Below are positions 32,024-45,132 of a stretch of DNA of 64,000 nt, piece by piece. Under the pieces are notes generated by a model. It was not told the origin of the DNA, searched no databases, and was given only the letters and a program-made list of their open reading frames with translations. A program made the translations under genes and the position numbers. The DNA comes from Auriscalpium vulgare (taxonomy: Eukaryota; Basidiomycota; Agaricomycetes; Russulales; Auriscalpiaceae). Where the stretch lies: positions 62,001 through 126,000 of the forward strand of contig JAHBBC010000036.1 of NCBI GenBank assembly GCA_019915015.1, written 5' to 3'. Each line of letters opens with the position of its first letter. Position 1 is the stretch's first letter.

Positions 32024-34612
32024 CCGCTGCGGAGAGAGGCTGGCGCCAGACATACTGGCGCGCGGGTTTTCCTCAGTTCCCGTTTATTCTCCATATTTTC
32101 CTACACATCGTTTGGCAGATACCACGCACTCTCGTTATACCATGGACACAATGTAGTTGTAAAGGTTTTGTTTGTTGAATTTCGCAATGACGAGTCGGAT
32201 GAGTGCACACAGATGATGCATGAGGGCCTGCTGTCAATAATGTATCTCTGACCAGATGCACAATCAGAGGCCCAGCCGTATGCTTCACACATTTTTTTCT
32301 CAACTACAGAGCCTCACGCAATCACACACAGTCAAGTTTATGAGCAAAACTTTTAGCCGAACATACTCTCATTCCGAAAGCCGACACTATACAGCCAATT
32401 CCGTGATGCACTTCCACCCATACACTTCCACCCAGGTTCCCACCCTAAGCCGTACTGTACCTGCCCACGCCAACCAGTCAGCTCACCATTGCATGCGCGC
32501 TGGCGAGCGGACTGGCTCGCGTGATCAGGTAAAGCCCGGCCTACGGACCTCTCGAAGTTCGGGTCTAGGGCTCCCTCGAAGTTCGGGTCTATGGCCTTCT
32601 CGAAGTTCGGGTCTAGGAACCCCTATTCATCGCGTGGTGAGCTCGCCGAGTGGCGCACGATCGTATTTTGGGACAGTGCTAGATGGAAGATGTCATCAGG
32701 GGATGCGCGAAGGCACGAAGGGACTGCAGGACTTACTCGTGACGGATAGATGTACGGGTTGGCAGCAATAGCACTAGGAGTGATGATTGAGTTTGCACGT
32801 GAAAGCAACAACGCAAGATGAACTTACGTGCTCCCCTGAGGTCTGTAGCTGCTGAAGGAGCTCGGATTCGACATATCCATGCTCCGAGAGCTGCATGGCG
32901 CCAGAAAGTATTAGTATGCCGCTAGTTTACGGGAGAACGAGGGAAGGTACTCACGCTCGCGGTTAGCAGGCATGCACTGCTGCTACCTTGCGACCCTGTG
33001 CGCGGACCGGGCTGCGTTCCGCGATGAGTTTCCCTTGTCAGATCTAGGCACGTTGGTTGCGGCGGCGAGTACGCCTGCGCGGACGAAGTGAGCGTCGATG
33101 CGATGGAGAAGAATATGGATGGCGAACCGCATGCATGCGCATGACAAGTGCATGTTCACTGTAGAAACGTCCAAGTGGTGGGTCAGACATCCCACCAAAG
33201 GTAAGGGTGTATTGGTGATGATGATTGTACCGCGGTCGAGGAGAGGATGGAGTGATGAATGGTTGGATTTGCTGCATCAGGGCTCGCCTTTATGCGCACA
33301 GAGAACACGGTCAAAGCTCATGGCGACAGACCAAAGCTGTCGCCTGAGCCAACAGCAGTAGAGATGCGGTCCCAGGGACCGCAGCTTGACCGATGGTCGT
33401 ATAACAAGCGCATGGCCACTGACGCTTTGTCGCTGCCATAGAGTGGTCAAAGCTGAACGCAAAAATAATAATTGTTGACGGGAAAAGCATCAAGGAGCTG
33501 GGACATCCAATTGTAAAGGTTGGAGATCCATGTCAAGTATGCGCCGGTAGTAGTAGAGACGACTCGAAGGTTGTCTGATCCAAGTTTTGATGCCGACAGG
33601 CGCAGGATCCAAAACGTACGGCGCTCCCTCAGTTCCGGGGGGACCTCCGGACAATTCAAACAAAGCGAATGGAGGGAGGGCTCTGGAGAAAATAGATGGA
33701 GGGCGTCGGGCGACGGCGGCGGCGGTGGCTGTACGACGGACCGTCACTGAAACAGCACGTGATTAGTTTAGGGCCGGGTCCCTTTGACCTTCCGGAACAC
33801 GCGGCTTGTGTGCAATGTCCACCCAAGTACCTCCAAGTACCTCTTCCTCTGGTCCACAGCAAAAGTCTGACCATGCTGTTTTTGTCTTCTGGCACAATTA
33901 ACCTCGATGAAAGCACTTGTCCGGCTGAAAACTCTGCAGAGGTGCGTAAAGTCATCTCACATCGCAGTGACCTTCAGCATTGAGATCGAGCCTAGCCCAT
34001 GGCACGTATGCATAGTTTATCGCGAGCATTGCTCGGACTCAGTACGATTCTACGTTGCCCATCATTCGCGTGGACTTCCTCGCTCGCCGAACTGTCCGCT
34101 ATGGTGTGTCGCTAAGTCACTCGAGTCAGCCGACAAATCTCGTGTATGTATCCCCGGCCCCCACAGCATCTCCTTCCTAGAGGGCCTTCTCAGAAAACTT
34201 TTTCAGTTACATATGCACGCCCAAGATGTCCCAATGTGACTACAGTCGAACATATCACCAGACGTTGGGGATATTCAGGACACCGTTCGTAAGTACACCT
34301 ACGCCCTCCATGTCCATGTTGGCACTGCCCCTGCTAATAATCAAACGGTACTGCTACCATCGCATTTGCCTTGTCAAACAAACTTCGGCGAGGACGAGAA
34401 ACGAGAACCGGATGGCATACGGGACGGTCGAAAAGTGCGTATACCTCCATCGCACGAGTTGTGAATTGAACACCCGTTTGTCCAGAGAATAGCCGGACTA
34501 TATTAGTGCTCGCTTACCCATATGTCTACCACTACATTCCAATCTACAAGAGCTTACCTTCGTATGGCAAGGTGCGGTGGGCTGGATCCCTGGACACCCG
34601 GCTGTGACCTCC
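32024..34612. other. No firm gene, one minisatellite
   Basis: Only short overlapping frames are seen. The best candidate is an 85-codon minus-strand frame at 33490-33747 (containing GTEGAPYVLDPAPVGIKTW), with no recognised domain or clear partner exon. A three-copy 24-bp repeat lies at 32551-32622. Confidence 0.4.
32551..32622. repeat. Minisatellite, 24-bp unit x 3
   Basis: Three tandem units begin ctcgaagttcgggtcta at 32551, 32575 and 32599, diverging in the last 6-7 bases. The 24-bp period preserves a reading frame (SRSSGLGL-like octapeptides on the plus strand), but the enclosing frame is not otherwise gene-like. Confidence 0.8.
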
Positions 34613-35966
34613 TCAAGTCAATCTCTGTGCTTTGCGCGGTCGAGGGTCCTGCAAAGATGACTTGATGCTACCATCCATGCGACGCTTCTTCAATTGCTCT
34701 GTCGGTTTGGGGGCCTTCTTGTGCGAGACGTGTGTCTTCTTGCCTGCAGCGTCCTTTGCCTTCGCCGTTTCCGTTCTCACAGCTTGGGCAAGTGTCTTCG
34801 CTCGCCTCGGAGGCCCACGCCGCACCGGAGCTGTTCCATCGTGGCGTCAATCTACGCCAACTGAGTGAAGCATAAGGACATGCGTACGGATATTCACTTC
34901 GGCTCCCTCATTCAGTGCTATGTCGTCGATGAGACGCTGCTCCGAGTGCAGGTGGTCAGCCTTGGTTTCCTGCTCGCGCTCCTCGGCTCTCCTGCACTCC
35001 TGTGATTCTGCAATTATTCTGATCTGGTATTGGTGTCGTGTTTGTTTCGGGCAAGAGGGAGATAGAACGGACCTATTGATCGCTTGAATTTCTTCATGAA
35101 CATGCTTGGCATCGCTGAACTCTCGGACTGTCTTCCAGTCGGTACTATATCGCGCCACTGGCACGAACTTGTCCTTCTCATCCTCAACTCTAAGTAGGCA
35201 CCGCTCCACAACTTCCACCACCTCGAAGGGTAGACCCTCCCCCTCCTCCTCCTCGTCGTCGTCGTCGCTGTCGGCGTCGGCGTCGGCGGCGGCGTTGATC
35301 TCATTGCTCTGCTCACTGAAGAGCGGAGGGAGCGGTGGTTTCGTTGCTGGTGTTGACTCCGCACCTTTGTTACGCACCATGAGATCCACGATTCGGCGGT
35401 TGTCTTTGTTTAAGGCAGACGAAGTGCCCACGATGTCTGCGTCGGATATTTGAGGGCAAGTTTCGGAGTTCGTCCCCTCACAGCTTCCAATGCGAACGAC
35501 GATTGAACCATAGATGTGGTGGTACACATTGCTCCAGGGAAGAGGCGGGTTTGGCAGCATGGGCGCTCGACCAGTCGGATGTTCGGAGAGTCCAACAGCG
35601 ACGCACATCGATTCTTCTATTCCTCTTGTCTCGTCCGCCTCTGGGAGTCCCCTGCTTAGCAGGACGATTCCGCACTTGTTATAGCGAAGGTTGGGTGTCG
35701 GCAGGCCAAAGTGCTGACAGAAACAGAGCGCTGAACCTCCGCCAGGGTTGACACTGAAAATGGCTGTGGCGACTCACGTGGCCGACATACCCAACATAAG
35801 TCTTGGGTGATAATGCTCGCGCTTTCCTGTCAGCCTCAGGATCGGCCAGCGCTTCCACTGTGGCGAGAAGATCTAGCGTGAGGAAGACATAGGCTCCCGG
35901 GTCGGGTACGAATTCTGGGGTTAGCTGAGTCGGATTTCGACTGAGGATACCGAGGTCTACTGGCAT
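34613..35966 (-). CDS. Hypothetical protein with acidic tract and basic C-terminus
   Basis: The ATG at 35966 opens MPVDLGILSRNP. Exon 1 (35966-35778) joins exon 2 (35713-34898) across a 64-bp intron in perfect phase, reading YVGYVG-HHFGLPTPNLRY. The C-terminus is less certain: two further introns (34897-34852, 34825-34776) would add the coiled IDATMEQLR segment and a Lys/Arg-rich end (AKAKDAAGKKTHVSHKK) for 397 aa; without them the protein stops at 34847. Visible features are the DLLATVEALADPEADRKARA helix near residue 30, a poly-Asp/Glu tract (DSDDDDEEEEGEG) in the second half, and WKTVREFSDAKHVHEEI. The N-terminal ~130 residues look like a conserved globular domain of unknown role. A nuclear location is suggested only by the basic tail. 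Confidence 0.55.
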
Positions 35967-37579
35967 GGCGAACAGGAAGGGAGTCAATTGAGACTGTTGG
36001 GTTGAGCGGCAGTATGGTAGAACCTTTATGGCACAAGTTGGAGGCTTTTGCGGAGCGCCTGAACTACAATAAGAGAAGGTCCTGGCACGGCTTCTGTCCT
36101 ACGAATGCTCCGGTCCTTGTCTGCTCGCTGTGACGAGCCCGATCGACCATAATGACAACACGGAGATGAGCACGAGTCGATTCCTCCGCACTGCCACTCA
36201 CCGTCCGATCGTGCTTTCCTCGCGCGGGCGCCTTGTCCGGTCGCAGACGCAACCCGCCTGCGTGCCTGCCGTTTCGCCGCTCAGGTGGCTTATGATGCCG
36301 CGCTGCGTGGCATACGCGGATTGGCGATGCGAAAACAATCGGTTTGATGGCCTGAGGCACGCTGCAAGCGCGTGGCGCTGTGCATGAGACTGATAGGTTG
36401 CACTAGAGAACATATCAGAGAGAATAGAAATCTATGATGATACTACCAGTACATGTCCACTCGCAATCTAGAGTTGCCAGAGATCCAGAATCCTGGAGAG
36501 GTCAGTGATGAAGCCAATGAAGAGCTTGGTGCACGGAGCTACGGTTGGCGTCACTGCGGTCTCGAGCAGCTCGCCTGCGCAATGCTACGCCAGTTCAGAA
36601 GGAGCACAGCCTACCCTGTACTCGCTGTGATATGGGAGAGCGCGATGCGCATACGCCGCGCAGCAATTCACGCGGCTTTAAATTCGCCTCCGCCTCGTTG
36701 AAGTGCTTGCCTTGATAGATGCAGGAGGAGAGTGTCCGCGTGAACACCTGCGCCTTTTCCATGCTCAACGATCGGAGCGGAAGGCACGCTGTAGTGATGA
36801 TGAGCGGGCTGTGCCAACGAGATAGTGAAATTGTACGCTGTGATGTCGCGGTGACCGACGAAAGGATGGGCGAAGATGGAGGGACACAGGTCGAAGAACG
36901 GGACGACACCTCTTCCTGCAAGCGCTTTCTTTCTTCCCGCTGTCTTGCTTCCTCTATTATAGTTTACTACCCGCTCTGTAACTTCCCGGCCCTCATCGAG
37001 ACGCCGCAGAGTGGCCAATTTGCGCTGCTCGGATTCGGCTCGTATGCTGCGGTAGCGGTTAACACTGCGAAAGAGACGGTACGAAGAGAAACGCAGCTCC
37101 AATGTCTCCTGACTCGAGTGTGAAGACCACGAATGCCCCGATCTCTGGATAGAGGGTATTTTTGCGACGCCGGCAGGGATATATATTTGATGGTTGAAGA
37201 GGAACAGAGTAGTATGCCACGAAGTTGAGGCGAAGGTCTGTATCCTCGAACTGATCTCACGCTCTCTTCAAAGTAGTACGGGCGACCATCTGCTCAAATG
37301 GTTCGCCGCATAATCCAGCGCACACACACTCTCTCACCGCAGCAGACCTTTGCGATCCCGCGAATCCTCCCTCTCCTACCTCTTCTCGATCACCGAGCCG
37401 GCCCCGCTGGTACTCACTCAGACACTCCACGGTTCCTGCCGGTTCCTGCAAGCTTCCTGCGTCTAGCATGGCGTGCAAGTTACAGTCTGTCCTAGTCTCT
37501 GCGGACTCTATACGGCGTCATTGACGGCCTTCCCTTTCCCACCGCGACTCCCTCGCTCCAAACCGCAAGATCTAGTGCC
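35967..37579. other. No firm gene
   Basis: Open frames on both strands overlap and lack recognisable motifs. Frames at 36453-36701 (plus) and 36668-37102 (minus) are the longest with uneven composition. The right 80 bp stay in frame with the next gene (LYGVIDGLPFPTATPS) after a gtcctag acceptor near 37496. That gene may therefore have an upstream exon here. Confidence 0.4.
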
Positions 37580-37604
37580 ATGATGTCCCAGTGGGACATC
37601 ATGG
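37578..37604. repeat. 13-bp perfect inverted repeat spanning a start codon
   Basis: The arms ccatgatgtccca and tgggacatcatgg are exact reverse complements separated by a single g. The left arm contains the tandem ATGATG that opens the adjacent frame, so the mRNA start region could fold into a very stable hairpin. Confidence 0.8.
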
Positions 37605-38111
37605 AGATCCTGCGCTCCCAATACGAGTCCGGCGCATTGCATCCGTGCATCACACAAGGGACCCACAAGCACCACAATCTCATGTACCCCACCCAGCGAC
37701 CGAGCGGCTGGTCCATTCCACGACGTTCTCAGGTATGTACGGCTGCGAGGTCAGCATGTGCGCCGGGGTACCGCCATCGCAACTTGTGTACCCTTCTCGT
37801 TGTACTCTTCTCGTCCCTATTCTCGTTGTACCTTCTCGTCACTATCGCACTTATCGTAACGCTCATGAGCGCAGTGCCAATTCCACGTCTACGTCGAGAG
37901 CACTCGCACGTTCGCAGTGACATCGCGAACGTGGTGCGCCTTGGCAGAGTTTGACACTGTCTCTTCACCCGGTCACCGTCCCGCACCCCGCTCCTCCTAT
38001 CTTCCTTACGCACGCTCCCGTTGTACACCACCCACCCACCGACCCGGCCTTCATTCTTCCCTATTGACTCCCTATCCCTACACCACTCCGACAATCCGTG
38101 ACTCAATCTAG
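37580..38111 (+). CDS. Hypothetical small protein, start uncertain
   Basis: Exons 37580-37732 and 37875-38111 join in phase 0 (129 aa). The product begins MMSQWDIMEILRSQYESG, continues with HHNLMYPTQRPSGWSIPRRSQ, then CQFHVYVESTRTFAVTSRTW across the junction, ending in a Pro/Ser/Tyr-rich tail. The continuity of protein-like sequence across the junction is the main support. The intron would be 142 bp, much longer than the others here, and the frame is open upstream of the ATG, so the 5' end may be incomplete. No family was recognised. Confidence 0.42.
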
Positions 38112-38550
38112 CTCCTTCACACTCCTTTCATCGCACCAAACGAATCAGATTCATAATCATCTTTTATTGCTATCCAAATTAAGTGCGATGTATAGAAAAA
38201 CCGCGCGTGGGGATCATGAACTAAAACATGACGCCGCGCAAACAACGTACGGGCGCGGAGCGGAATCGAAACACGAACAGAAGAAACGGTTGTATGTATG
38301 TATGCACGTAGCAGCAAACGAACGGCGCACCACACCCGGGTATCCGATGTCGGAGATATGAGGCGTTAAATAGTGGCTATGATGCAGTGATGGAGGATGG
38401 ATGGGGGAACGAGTGACACCAGATTATGGATGGGTGCGCGGGCGTCCGCCGGCGCGGGTACGTACATACAGCATGCGACACGAGACGAGACACAGCAGAA
38501 CAGCCGGACCGCGCAGTCTATGGGTGGGGCGGCGGCGGCAGCGAGCGTGT

Positions 38551-41500
38551 CTATGCGGGGCGCGAGGGGTGGCGCGCGAGCGTCTGCCCGGTCTGGGCGG
38601 CCTGGATGCTGCTGAAGCGCTGCAGCTCCTCGGCCTTGACGCGCACCTTCTGCCCGAAGCCGACCTTGCGGGCAGCGCGGCGGATGAACGACGTGCGGTT
38701 GGAGTACAGCGACTGGTTGATCGACGCCGCGCGCGACTGCGTGCGGGTCATCGGGACACCGGTCTCCGACGACTGGCGCGTCGCCTCGGCCGTCTGGCGC
38801 TCGTGACGCTCGCGCAGGTACTTGATCACGGTCGCCTTCATCGCGAACTTGACCAGGTCAAGGGGCAAGAACCAGATGATATCCTGCGTAAAATAATTCA
38901 GCGCGCGCTCATGCATGCACCAGCGAGACGAACGTACCCAAACCCAGACAATACCGATCCAAGCACCCGAGATCTTCTCGATGTTGGTGAAGCCCCAGGA
39001 ACCCCAGGCGGCGATGACGGACGACACAAGCTGGGCCAGGCAGAACGCACCCATGAGGGCGACCGAGGGACGCTCCATGAAGAAGAAGCTGTGCGAACGA
39101 GTGACGAAGATGAGAGCCTGCGAGATGATGGCGACTTGGAGATAGACGATCATGTGGAGCTGCTTGTCGTTGTGGTCGATCTGGTGAGGGGGGCTGTTCA
39201 AGTGGACACCGAACTTGTCCTGGAAGAACGACGTCTCGAGGATGACAACTACGAGGATGATACTGAAGGGGGAAGGGAATTAGCATGAATAAGATGAAGA
39301 CGAGCGAGCGAGACGTACGTGGAGAGCGTCAGGTAGATACCATACGCAACAGCGTACGCGAAGATCTCGGCCAAATCCCAACTATCTGGTGTCGAAGAGG
39401 GAAGCACGCGATCCACGGAGAGCGTCATGATCGTGCCGTCGTTGAGGAGCGCGATGATCAGGACCATGAATGGCGGGAACTGGAAGCGGTAGCAGAACGA
39501 CAACACGGCGAAGCAGACGACGATACGGATCGTGACGGCGCAAGCATAGATGGCGTAGTTCCTCATGCGCTGGAAGATGATACGCGAGCCGCGGATGGCG
39601 TGGACGATGGTAGAGAGACCGGGCTCCGTAAGCACAATGTCGGCGGCACCACGGGCAGCGTCGGTGGCACCCTCGACGGCGATACCGACGTTAGCGCGGG
39701 AGAGAGCGGGGGCGTCATTGGCACCGTCACCGGTCATAGCGCACAGATGGCCGAGGCCCTGGAGACGCTTGACGATCTCGAACTTGTGCTCGGGGAAGAC
39801 ACCAGCGAAGCCGTCGGCATCCATGATCATCTCGTCGAGCGTGCGGAACTTGCTGCCGGGGGGAGGGCCGTCCTTGAGAACCTTAGCGGGGTACATGTGG
39901 TCGCCGAGGCCGAGACGACGGCCAGTCTCCTTCGCGATAGCGAGCTGGTCACCGGTAACCATCTTGACCTTGACACCAAAGGCCATGGCGTCGTCAATCG
40001 TCTGCTTGGTATCATCGCGGGGAGGGTCGAAGATGGCGAGCAGCCCAATGAGCTCGAAGCCGTTGCCCTCGCCCTCGTGGTCCTCGTGGTCAAGCTCCTC
40101 GTAGGCGACAGCGAGAGCGCGGAGACCGCGAGCGGCGAACTCCTCAACGTCGGCCTCGAGACGGTTCTCGATCTCCTCAGTCTTGTTACGCGTGCAGAGC
40201 TCGATGATGATACCGGTCATGCCCTTGGTGACGCGCTTGAGCTTGCCGGTCGCCTCCTCACGGTAGGTGATCTCGGTACGCTTGTCGACGGGGTTGAAGG
40301 GCTTGAAGTCGAGCAGCTTGATGCCAGCGCGCGCGCGAGAGACATCACCAAGGGCACCGACGACGGAAGCGTCAATCGCGTCCTGGTTCTCTGTGCGGGA
40401 GGCATATGCAGAGAAGAGGATGACGTCGTCGGCGGAGAAGGAGCCGTAGGTCTTGATCGTGCTGCGGTCGATGGTGAGCTTGTTGGTGGTGAGGGTACCC
40501 GTCTTGTCAGAGCACAGGATGGTGACACCAGCCAACTCCTCGATAGCGGTGATGCGGGTGACAATGGCCTTGTGCTTGGCGAGCTGCTGGGCGCCGACGG
40601 CGAGCGTGACGGACAGGACAGTCGGCATGGCGATGGGGATACCGCCGATCAGGAGCACGAGGATGTTGTCGAGACCAGAGCGGTAGCTCCAGCGGAAACC
40701 GGCGTAGAGGACGAAGATCTCGGCGATGACGAAGATGCCAATGGTGACGAGGCAGAACGTGCCGATCTGGGCAAGAATCTTCTGCAAGTGACCAGTGCTA
40801 TCGTCGTCCTGGCCGACGAGCGACGCGGCGCGACCGAAGAAGGTGTTGGCACCGGTGGAGATAACGACACCCTCAGCCTCACCCTGCTTGCAAGTGGAGC
40901 CGCTGCGCGCCGTCGTCAGAACGAAGCCAACAAGCGTACACGGCCGGGAAAACTCACGAGAAGCACTGATCGGTCTCCTTCTTGCCGACGGGAAGGGACT
41001 CGCCGGTGAGGGCGGCCTGGTCGATGGACACGTTGATGGCCTCGGTGAGACGGCAATCGGCGGGGACAATGTCACCAATCTTGAACGAGATCATGTCACC
41101 GGGAACGAGGATGGACGACTCGACTTCGGACCAGGAGCCGTCGCGCCTGACCTTGGCCTTGGGGGCGAGCGAGTCCATGAGAGCCTTGACAGCGTTTCCG
41201 GCGCCACGCTCCTCGTAGAAACCGATACCGGAGTTGATGAAGAGGAGGGCGATGATACCGGCGAAATCCTGCCAATCGGGCGCGCGGCCCTCACCGTTGG
41301 ACAAGGCAATGGCGACGAGCGATGCAGCCTCCATGACCCAGGACAAGGGGTTCCACATGAAGGAGAGGAACTGCAGCAGCGTGAGTAAGAAAGCGCATAC
41401 ATGCGGGAGGGGTGACGACACGAACCTGGAGGAAGGCGTTCTGCTCCTCGCTCTCGAGCTTGTTGGGACCGAAGATCTCGAGGCGACGCTGGGCCTCGGT

Positions 41501-41910
41501 ACTCGAGAGACCCTCGGGCGTGCACTGGAGGAGGGTGAAGACATCGTCAATGACGATCGTCTCAAGGTCGACCTTCTCCTTGTCGTAGAGGTCATCAGCC
41601 TTGAGCTCGATCTAGAGATGGGGAGTGAGCGACTGCGAGGAGCGAGAGAGCGGGGGAATGTATGCGGACCTGAGACATGTCGACATTGGCGTCTGGAGGG
41701 AAGGACGGTGAGCCGCTATTAATAGAGCGCGTCTACGTGTGAGGACATACGGGTCGCCTTCACTTCATCGTGGCCAAAATCCTTGTACTCGTGCTTCTTC
41801 TTGACGGGGGCGTCGTCGGAAGCATTCTCCACGGGGGAGGACTTTTCGTCGATGGGAGTGTCAGCGCCCGTGGGGGGGCCTGCTTCCTTTTCAGCGATAG
41901 AAGGGGACAT
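38551..41910 (-). CDS. Plasma-membrane H+-ATPase (P3A type)
   Basis: This is the electrogenic proton pump of the fungal plasma membrane. Seven exons: 41910-41751, 41692-41670, 41611-41426, 41370-40958, 40902-39319, 39262-38938 and 38883-38551; 1007 aa, with introns of 54-58 bp and every phase matching. A charged N-terminal tail is followed by the transmembrane core. ALTGESLP is the actuator motif, CSDKTGTLT holds the phosphorylated Asp and KGMTG lies in the nucleotide-binding domain. DPPRDDT, MVTGDQ and [12 protein letters not shown] complete the P-domain. The proton-site membrane segments follow, and the Arg/Ser/Thr-rich C-terminal regulatory tail contains [14 protein letters not shown]. No lesion is seen. 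Long antisense frames on the plus strand are shadows of it. Confidence 0.96.
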
Positions 41911-44859
41911 GGCACGAGAGGCGGGGGTCCGGGGAGGGAGGGGGGCAGGGAGAACCCTGTAGCGTGTGGGGAGGACGCTGGAGGGCGGAGGACGGGGGAG
42001 GGTAGACGGGGGTGGGTGGACAGAAGGAGGACGACGAGGACGGGCAGGGTTTCGCCCTTTTAATTCACTTTCGAACCGCGAGATCAAACGGACCAAGCAC
42101 GCGCAAACAGGCCGCGCGCCGAGCTGTCGACACGGGCTGTGATTGGCTTAGCGGCCGCCGTCGCCCGCGTCGACAGTCCGAGGCCCGAGCCCTCCCGAGG
42201 CCGCTGCCCACCAGCGTCGCCGCGCCCTGCACGCTGTCCAATCGCGTCGTGTCTGAGTGCTTTCCCGGCCTGATCGAATCACTGCGCGAATGCTTCCCGA
42301 TCCCTAACGCCCCCGCAGTGGAGCTCCTTAACTCGCCAGCCGACCCTCCGCCCCGTCCTCCGACTTGTTCTTCTCCTCCTCCCCGTCCGAGTCCAAGACC
42401 TCATGCCGCCCTCGTCGCCCGCCCCCCGCCCGCCGCCCGCCCCCCGCCCTCGCCCCGCCCATCCTCGACGCCCCGACGACGCGCTCCGGATTCCCGCCAC
42501 CCGTCTCCGTCTCGCGCGTCACCACGCTTGACTCACCGCATCACCCGTCGCAGGCGCTTCAGCTGGCGGTGTTGAGCGTGGCATGACCGTCGCACCGACT
42601 CCGACCGGGACATCCTTCACGACGCCCGCGTGCGCACTGCGTGCTTTTCGCCACTCGCGCCCCACGCCACCGCGTGCGCTGCCCCGCTCGACTGCCGTGT
42701 CCTCCTCGGCCGCACGTCCCCGCGCGCGCCTCCAGCGCTCCGCTGGCCCGCGCGCATTCCGCTGGGTGCGCGCGCGCTGACCTCATCCCCCCGACACGCG
42801 CATCCGGCCGTCAACATCAGATTTTACGCATCACACACCGGCCGGGAGATCTTCGCACCCCCGAGCCCCGCCAGGCCCAGCTGCTCACGCTGTTGCCGGC
42901 GCCTGTCACGCACTTCGCGTCGGCCTCGGCAGGCATGGCAACGGCGTCACGTCAGCCGCGCGTGGGCACCAGCAGCGTCGCGGTTGCCTTGTCGCGGTCA
43001 CACGACCCCCTCCCGCCCCCGCGCACGCGTATATACGCGGCGCGCGCGTATATGCGCGCATATATCCACCCCCACCCCGCGGGCGTATCTCCCTGCGTAT
43101 GTGCGCCCCCGCGTGCGCAGGCGCGCGTACTGCAATCCGGGGACAGATATCACACATCAACGAACCTGTTCCCTCGCACGCCGCAGCGCTACGCCATCGC
43201 GCGCGCATATACAGTGCCACCGATGCGATCCCACCCCTCGTCTCCGTCCACCCACGCTGCTATACTGCATCCATCACACGTCGCCAGCCATCATTCCGCC
43301 CATCCATCCATCCATCTCTCCCCGCGTCCCTCGTCCCGCTCGCGCGTCGGCCTCGAGACCCGAAAGGGTCGCGCCCGCATCAGCGCCGGCACCCTGGGCC
43401 CACGTGACGCACCCCCGATCCACATCGCGATGTGCGGATCTCGCCCCGCCCTGCCGCCGGCCTCGCGCGCGCCGACGGCGTGAAATTTGCGTTGCTGCTT
43501 GTTCAGTCCGACTCCGTCTTGGTTTTGTTTCGCTGGATGCGCGATCGTATTGATATCCTCAGACAGGGGGCCGGGCGGGACGGCGCATGTACAAGCTGAT
43601 CATTTTTCGAGGTTCGCTATCGGTTAGCATACGTATCGTTGTCCGTATATCGAGGGCGCATTTATAAGTGATCGACAGATTCCCGATCGGGGCCCTGCTC
43701 GTCCTTATCAACTTCTGCGCACGCACGTTCAGCGAGTGTTCAGCGGCGTCAGAGTATGCTGCACGCAGGACGGACGCTGCGACCAGCGGTGCGTAGGATC
43801 GCAAGCAATACATACAATGCGCCGGGGTGGTCGTGACGTCACCAGAAAACGAGGCGTATATATATTTGGCAAGGCACTGTAGCCCTCAAGGGGATGCGGA
43901 CGCCTTCCCCAGGATCTACACGATGCAATAGACGCACATCACAATACTATCATCACATATACATCCGAGTCTGCCTCACCTGTGCGGTGCGCAGCACACG
44001 CGCGAGCCAATCTGCAATCTCGAGAGCACTGCACCGCTCCAGCCAGCCAACCAGTCAGCCAGTCAACCAATCAACCATCTCCCGCAGCAAACATAGATCT
44101 CACATGCATGTTTATATTCACATACACATTAGCTCGGGCCGTGGCCCAATGCGCACCATCCCCTGGCACAGCACTCGCCAGCCCACCGCCCGCGGCCTCG
44201 GCCACGGGCGATCCAGGAGCGCGCCATGCCATAACCCACCCTTCCATCGCGCCATGATTCTCGTACGGAAATAAACCACCACGTCTCGCAGTCGCGATTG
44301 GCTTCCCCGCGGGCGGCGGCGGCCACGGACGCCTGGGATGCCCGCGCGTTGACAGCGCGTGTGCGGCAGAACTGCGGACCCGGTCCGGTGCACATACGCC
44401 AAGTACTGGCCAGCGTGCAGCACTACCCCGGTACCCCACCTAAGTAGCGTGAGTCATTCTGAGTACGGGAGAGACTAGGACGGTGGGAGGCGAGCAGGAA
44501 CGGAACGATGTCCTCGGACCTCAGGCTGAACGATCCGCCGCGCAGACAGCCCCATATATTTATCCGGAACGCTAGCCTACACCTCGAAGCAGAACAAACG
44601 CGCTGCGTGATGTCATTATTCTCTGAGTTGCAGGACAAGCCGGCCGGGTACTCTCAATTGCCAGGTGTCCCGCCGGGCGGCCCCGGATGGGATTGGCTGG
44701 GGACGCGGGTGCGCGAGATATCGACAGCCCGATCGTAAGCACGAGGACTGCTAGTACTGGTCAACGGTCGGAGGAATCTTCCGTTGGGAGATCGTGAGCA
44801 GTGCACGAGGACCGACCGGGGGACGCGCGGAGGTATATTCTCCGCCGCGGGCGGCGGGA
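41911..44859. other. Upstream region of the H+-ATPase gene, no firm gene
   Basis: The first kilobase is very GC-rich (Pro/Arg/Ala frames on all strands), presumably the PMA1 5' leader and promoter. Open frames of up to 307 codons at 42630-43553 overlap one another in different frames and read as low-complexity Arg/Pro/Ser; they are not accepted as genes. Microsatellite-like catccatccatc (about 43300) and ccagccaaccagtcagc (about 44040) runs occur. Confidence 0.5.
43021..43066. repeat. Alternating purine-pyrimidine tract with nested palindromes
   Basis: Two strictly alternating stretches (19 and 27 bp, one break at 43039/43040) of CG and TA steps contain the palindromes cgcgtatatacgcg and atatgcgcgcatat. 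Such sequence can extrude cruciforms or adopt Z-DNA. Confidence 0.7.
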
Positions 44860-45132
44860 TGTCATGGGCATGGTCACTTACTTACCAACGGACATTCTAC
44901 GTACGTTCACGGACTCGTTCTCATCGTGCGCGTGTTGTGTATCCAACAGACTCGTTCTCTATTCGCCTCGTACTTACTTGACTCGGCAGACTCTTATGTT
45001 TACGTGTGTTTGGTTCGTGGCTCGCTCATAGTCGCCTCTCGCTCATGTACTTCTCCTTGTCGAGTCAACGCCAGCAACGAGCACCCGCTCTGTTCTCGAA
45101 CCTCCTCTGCTTCTCACACTCGGCCCGTTACA
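44860..45132 (+). repeat. 5' LTR of chromovirus 2
   Basis: This 273-bp repeat begins tgtcatgggca and ends gcccgttaca. Position 45059 onward (gtcgagtcaa) is complementary to the sequence just downstream of the LTR. If transcription starts there, U3 is about 199 nt and R-U5 about 74 nt. Confidence 0.93.

Noticed and set aside
39285..41009. 574-codon plus-strand open frame
   Set aside because: It is antisense to the long conserved exon of the H+-ATPase and arises from that gene's codon bias.
42630..43553. 307- and 280-codon plus-strand frames
   Set aside because: Two overlapping frames both long because of high GC and few stops; low-complexity Arg/Pro/Ser, no domain, no intron logic.
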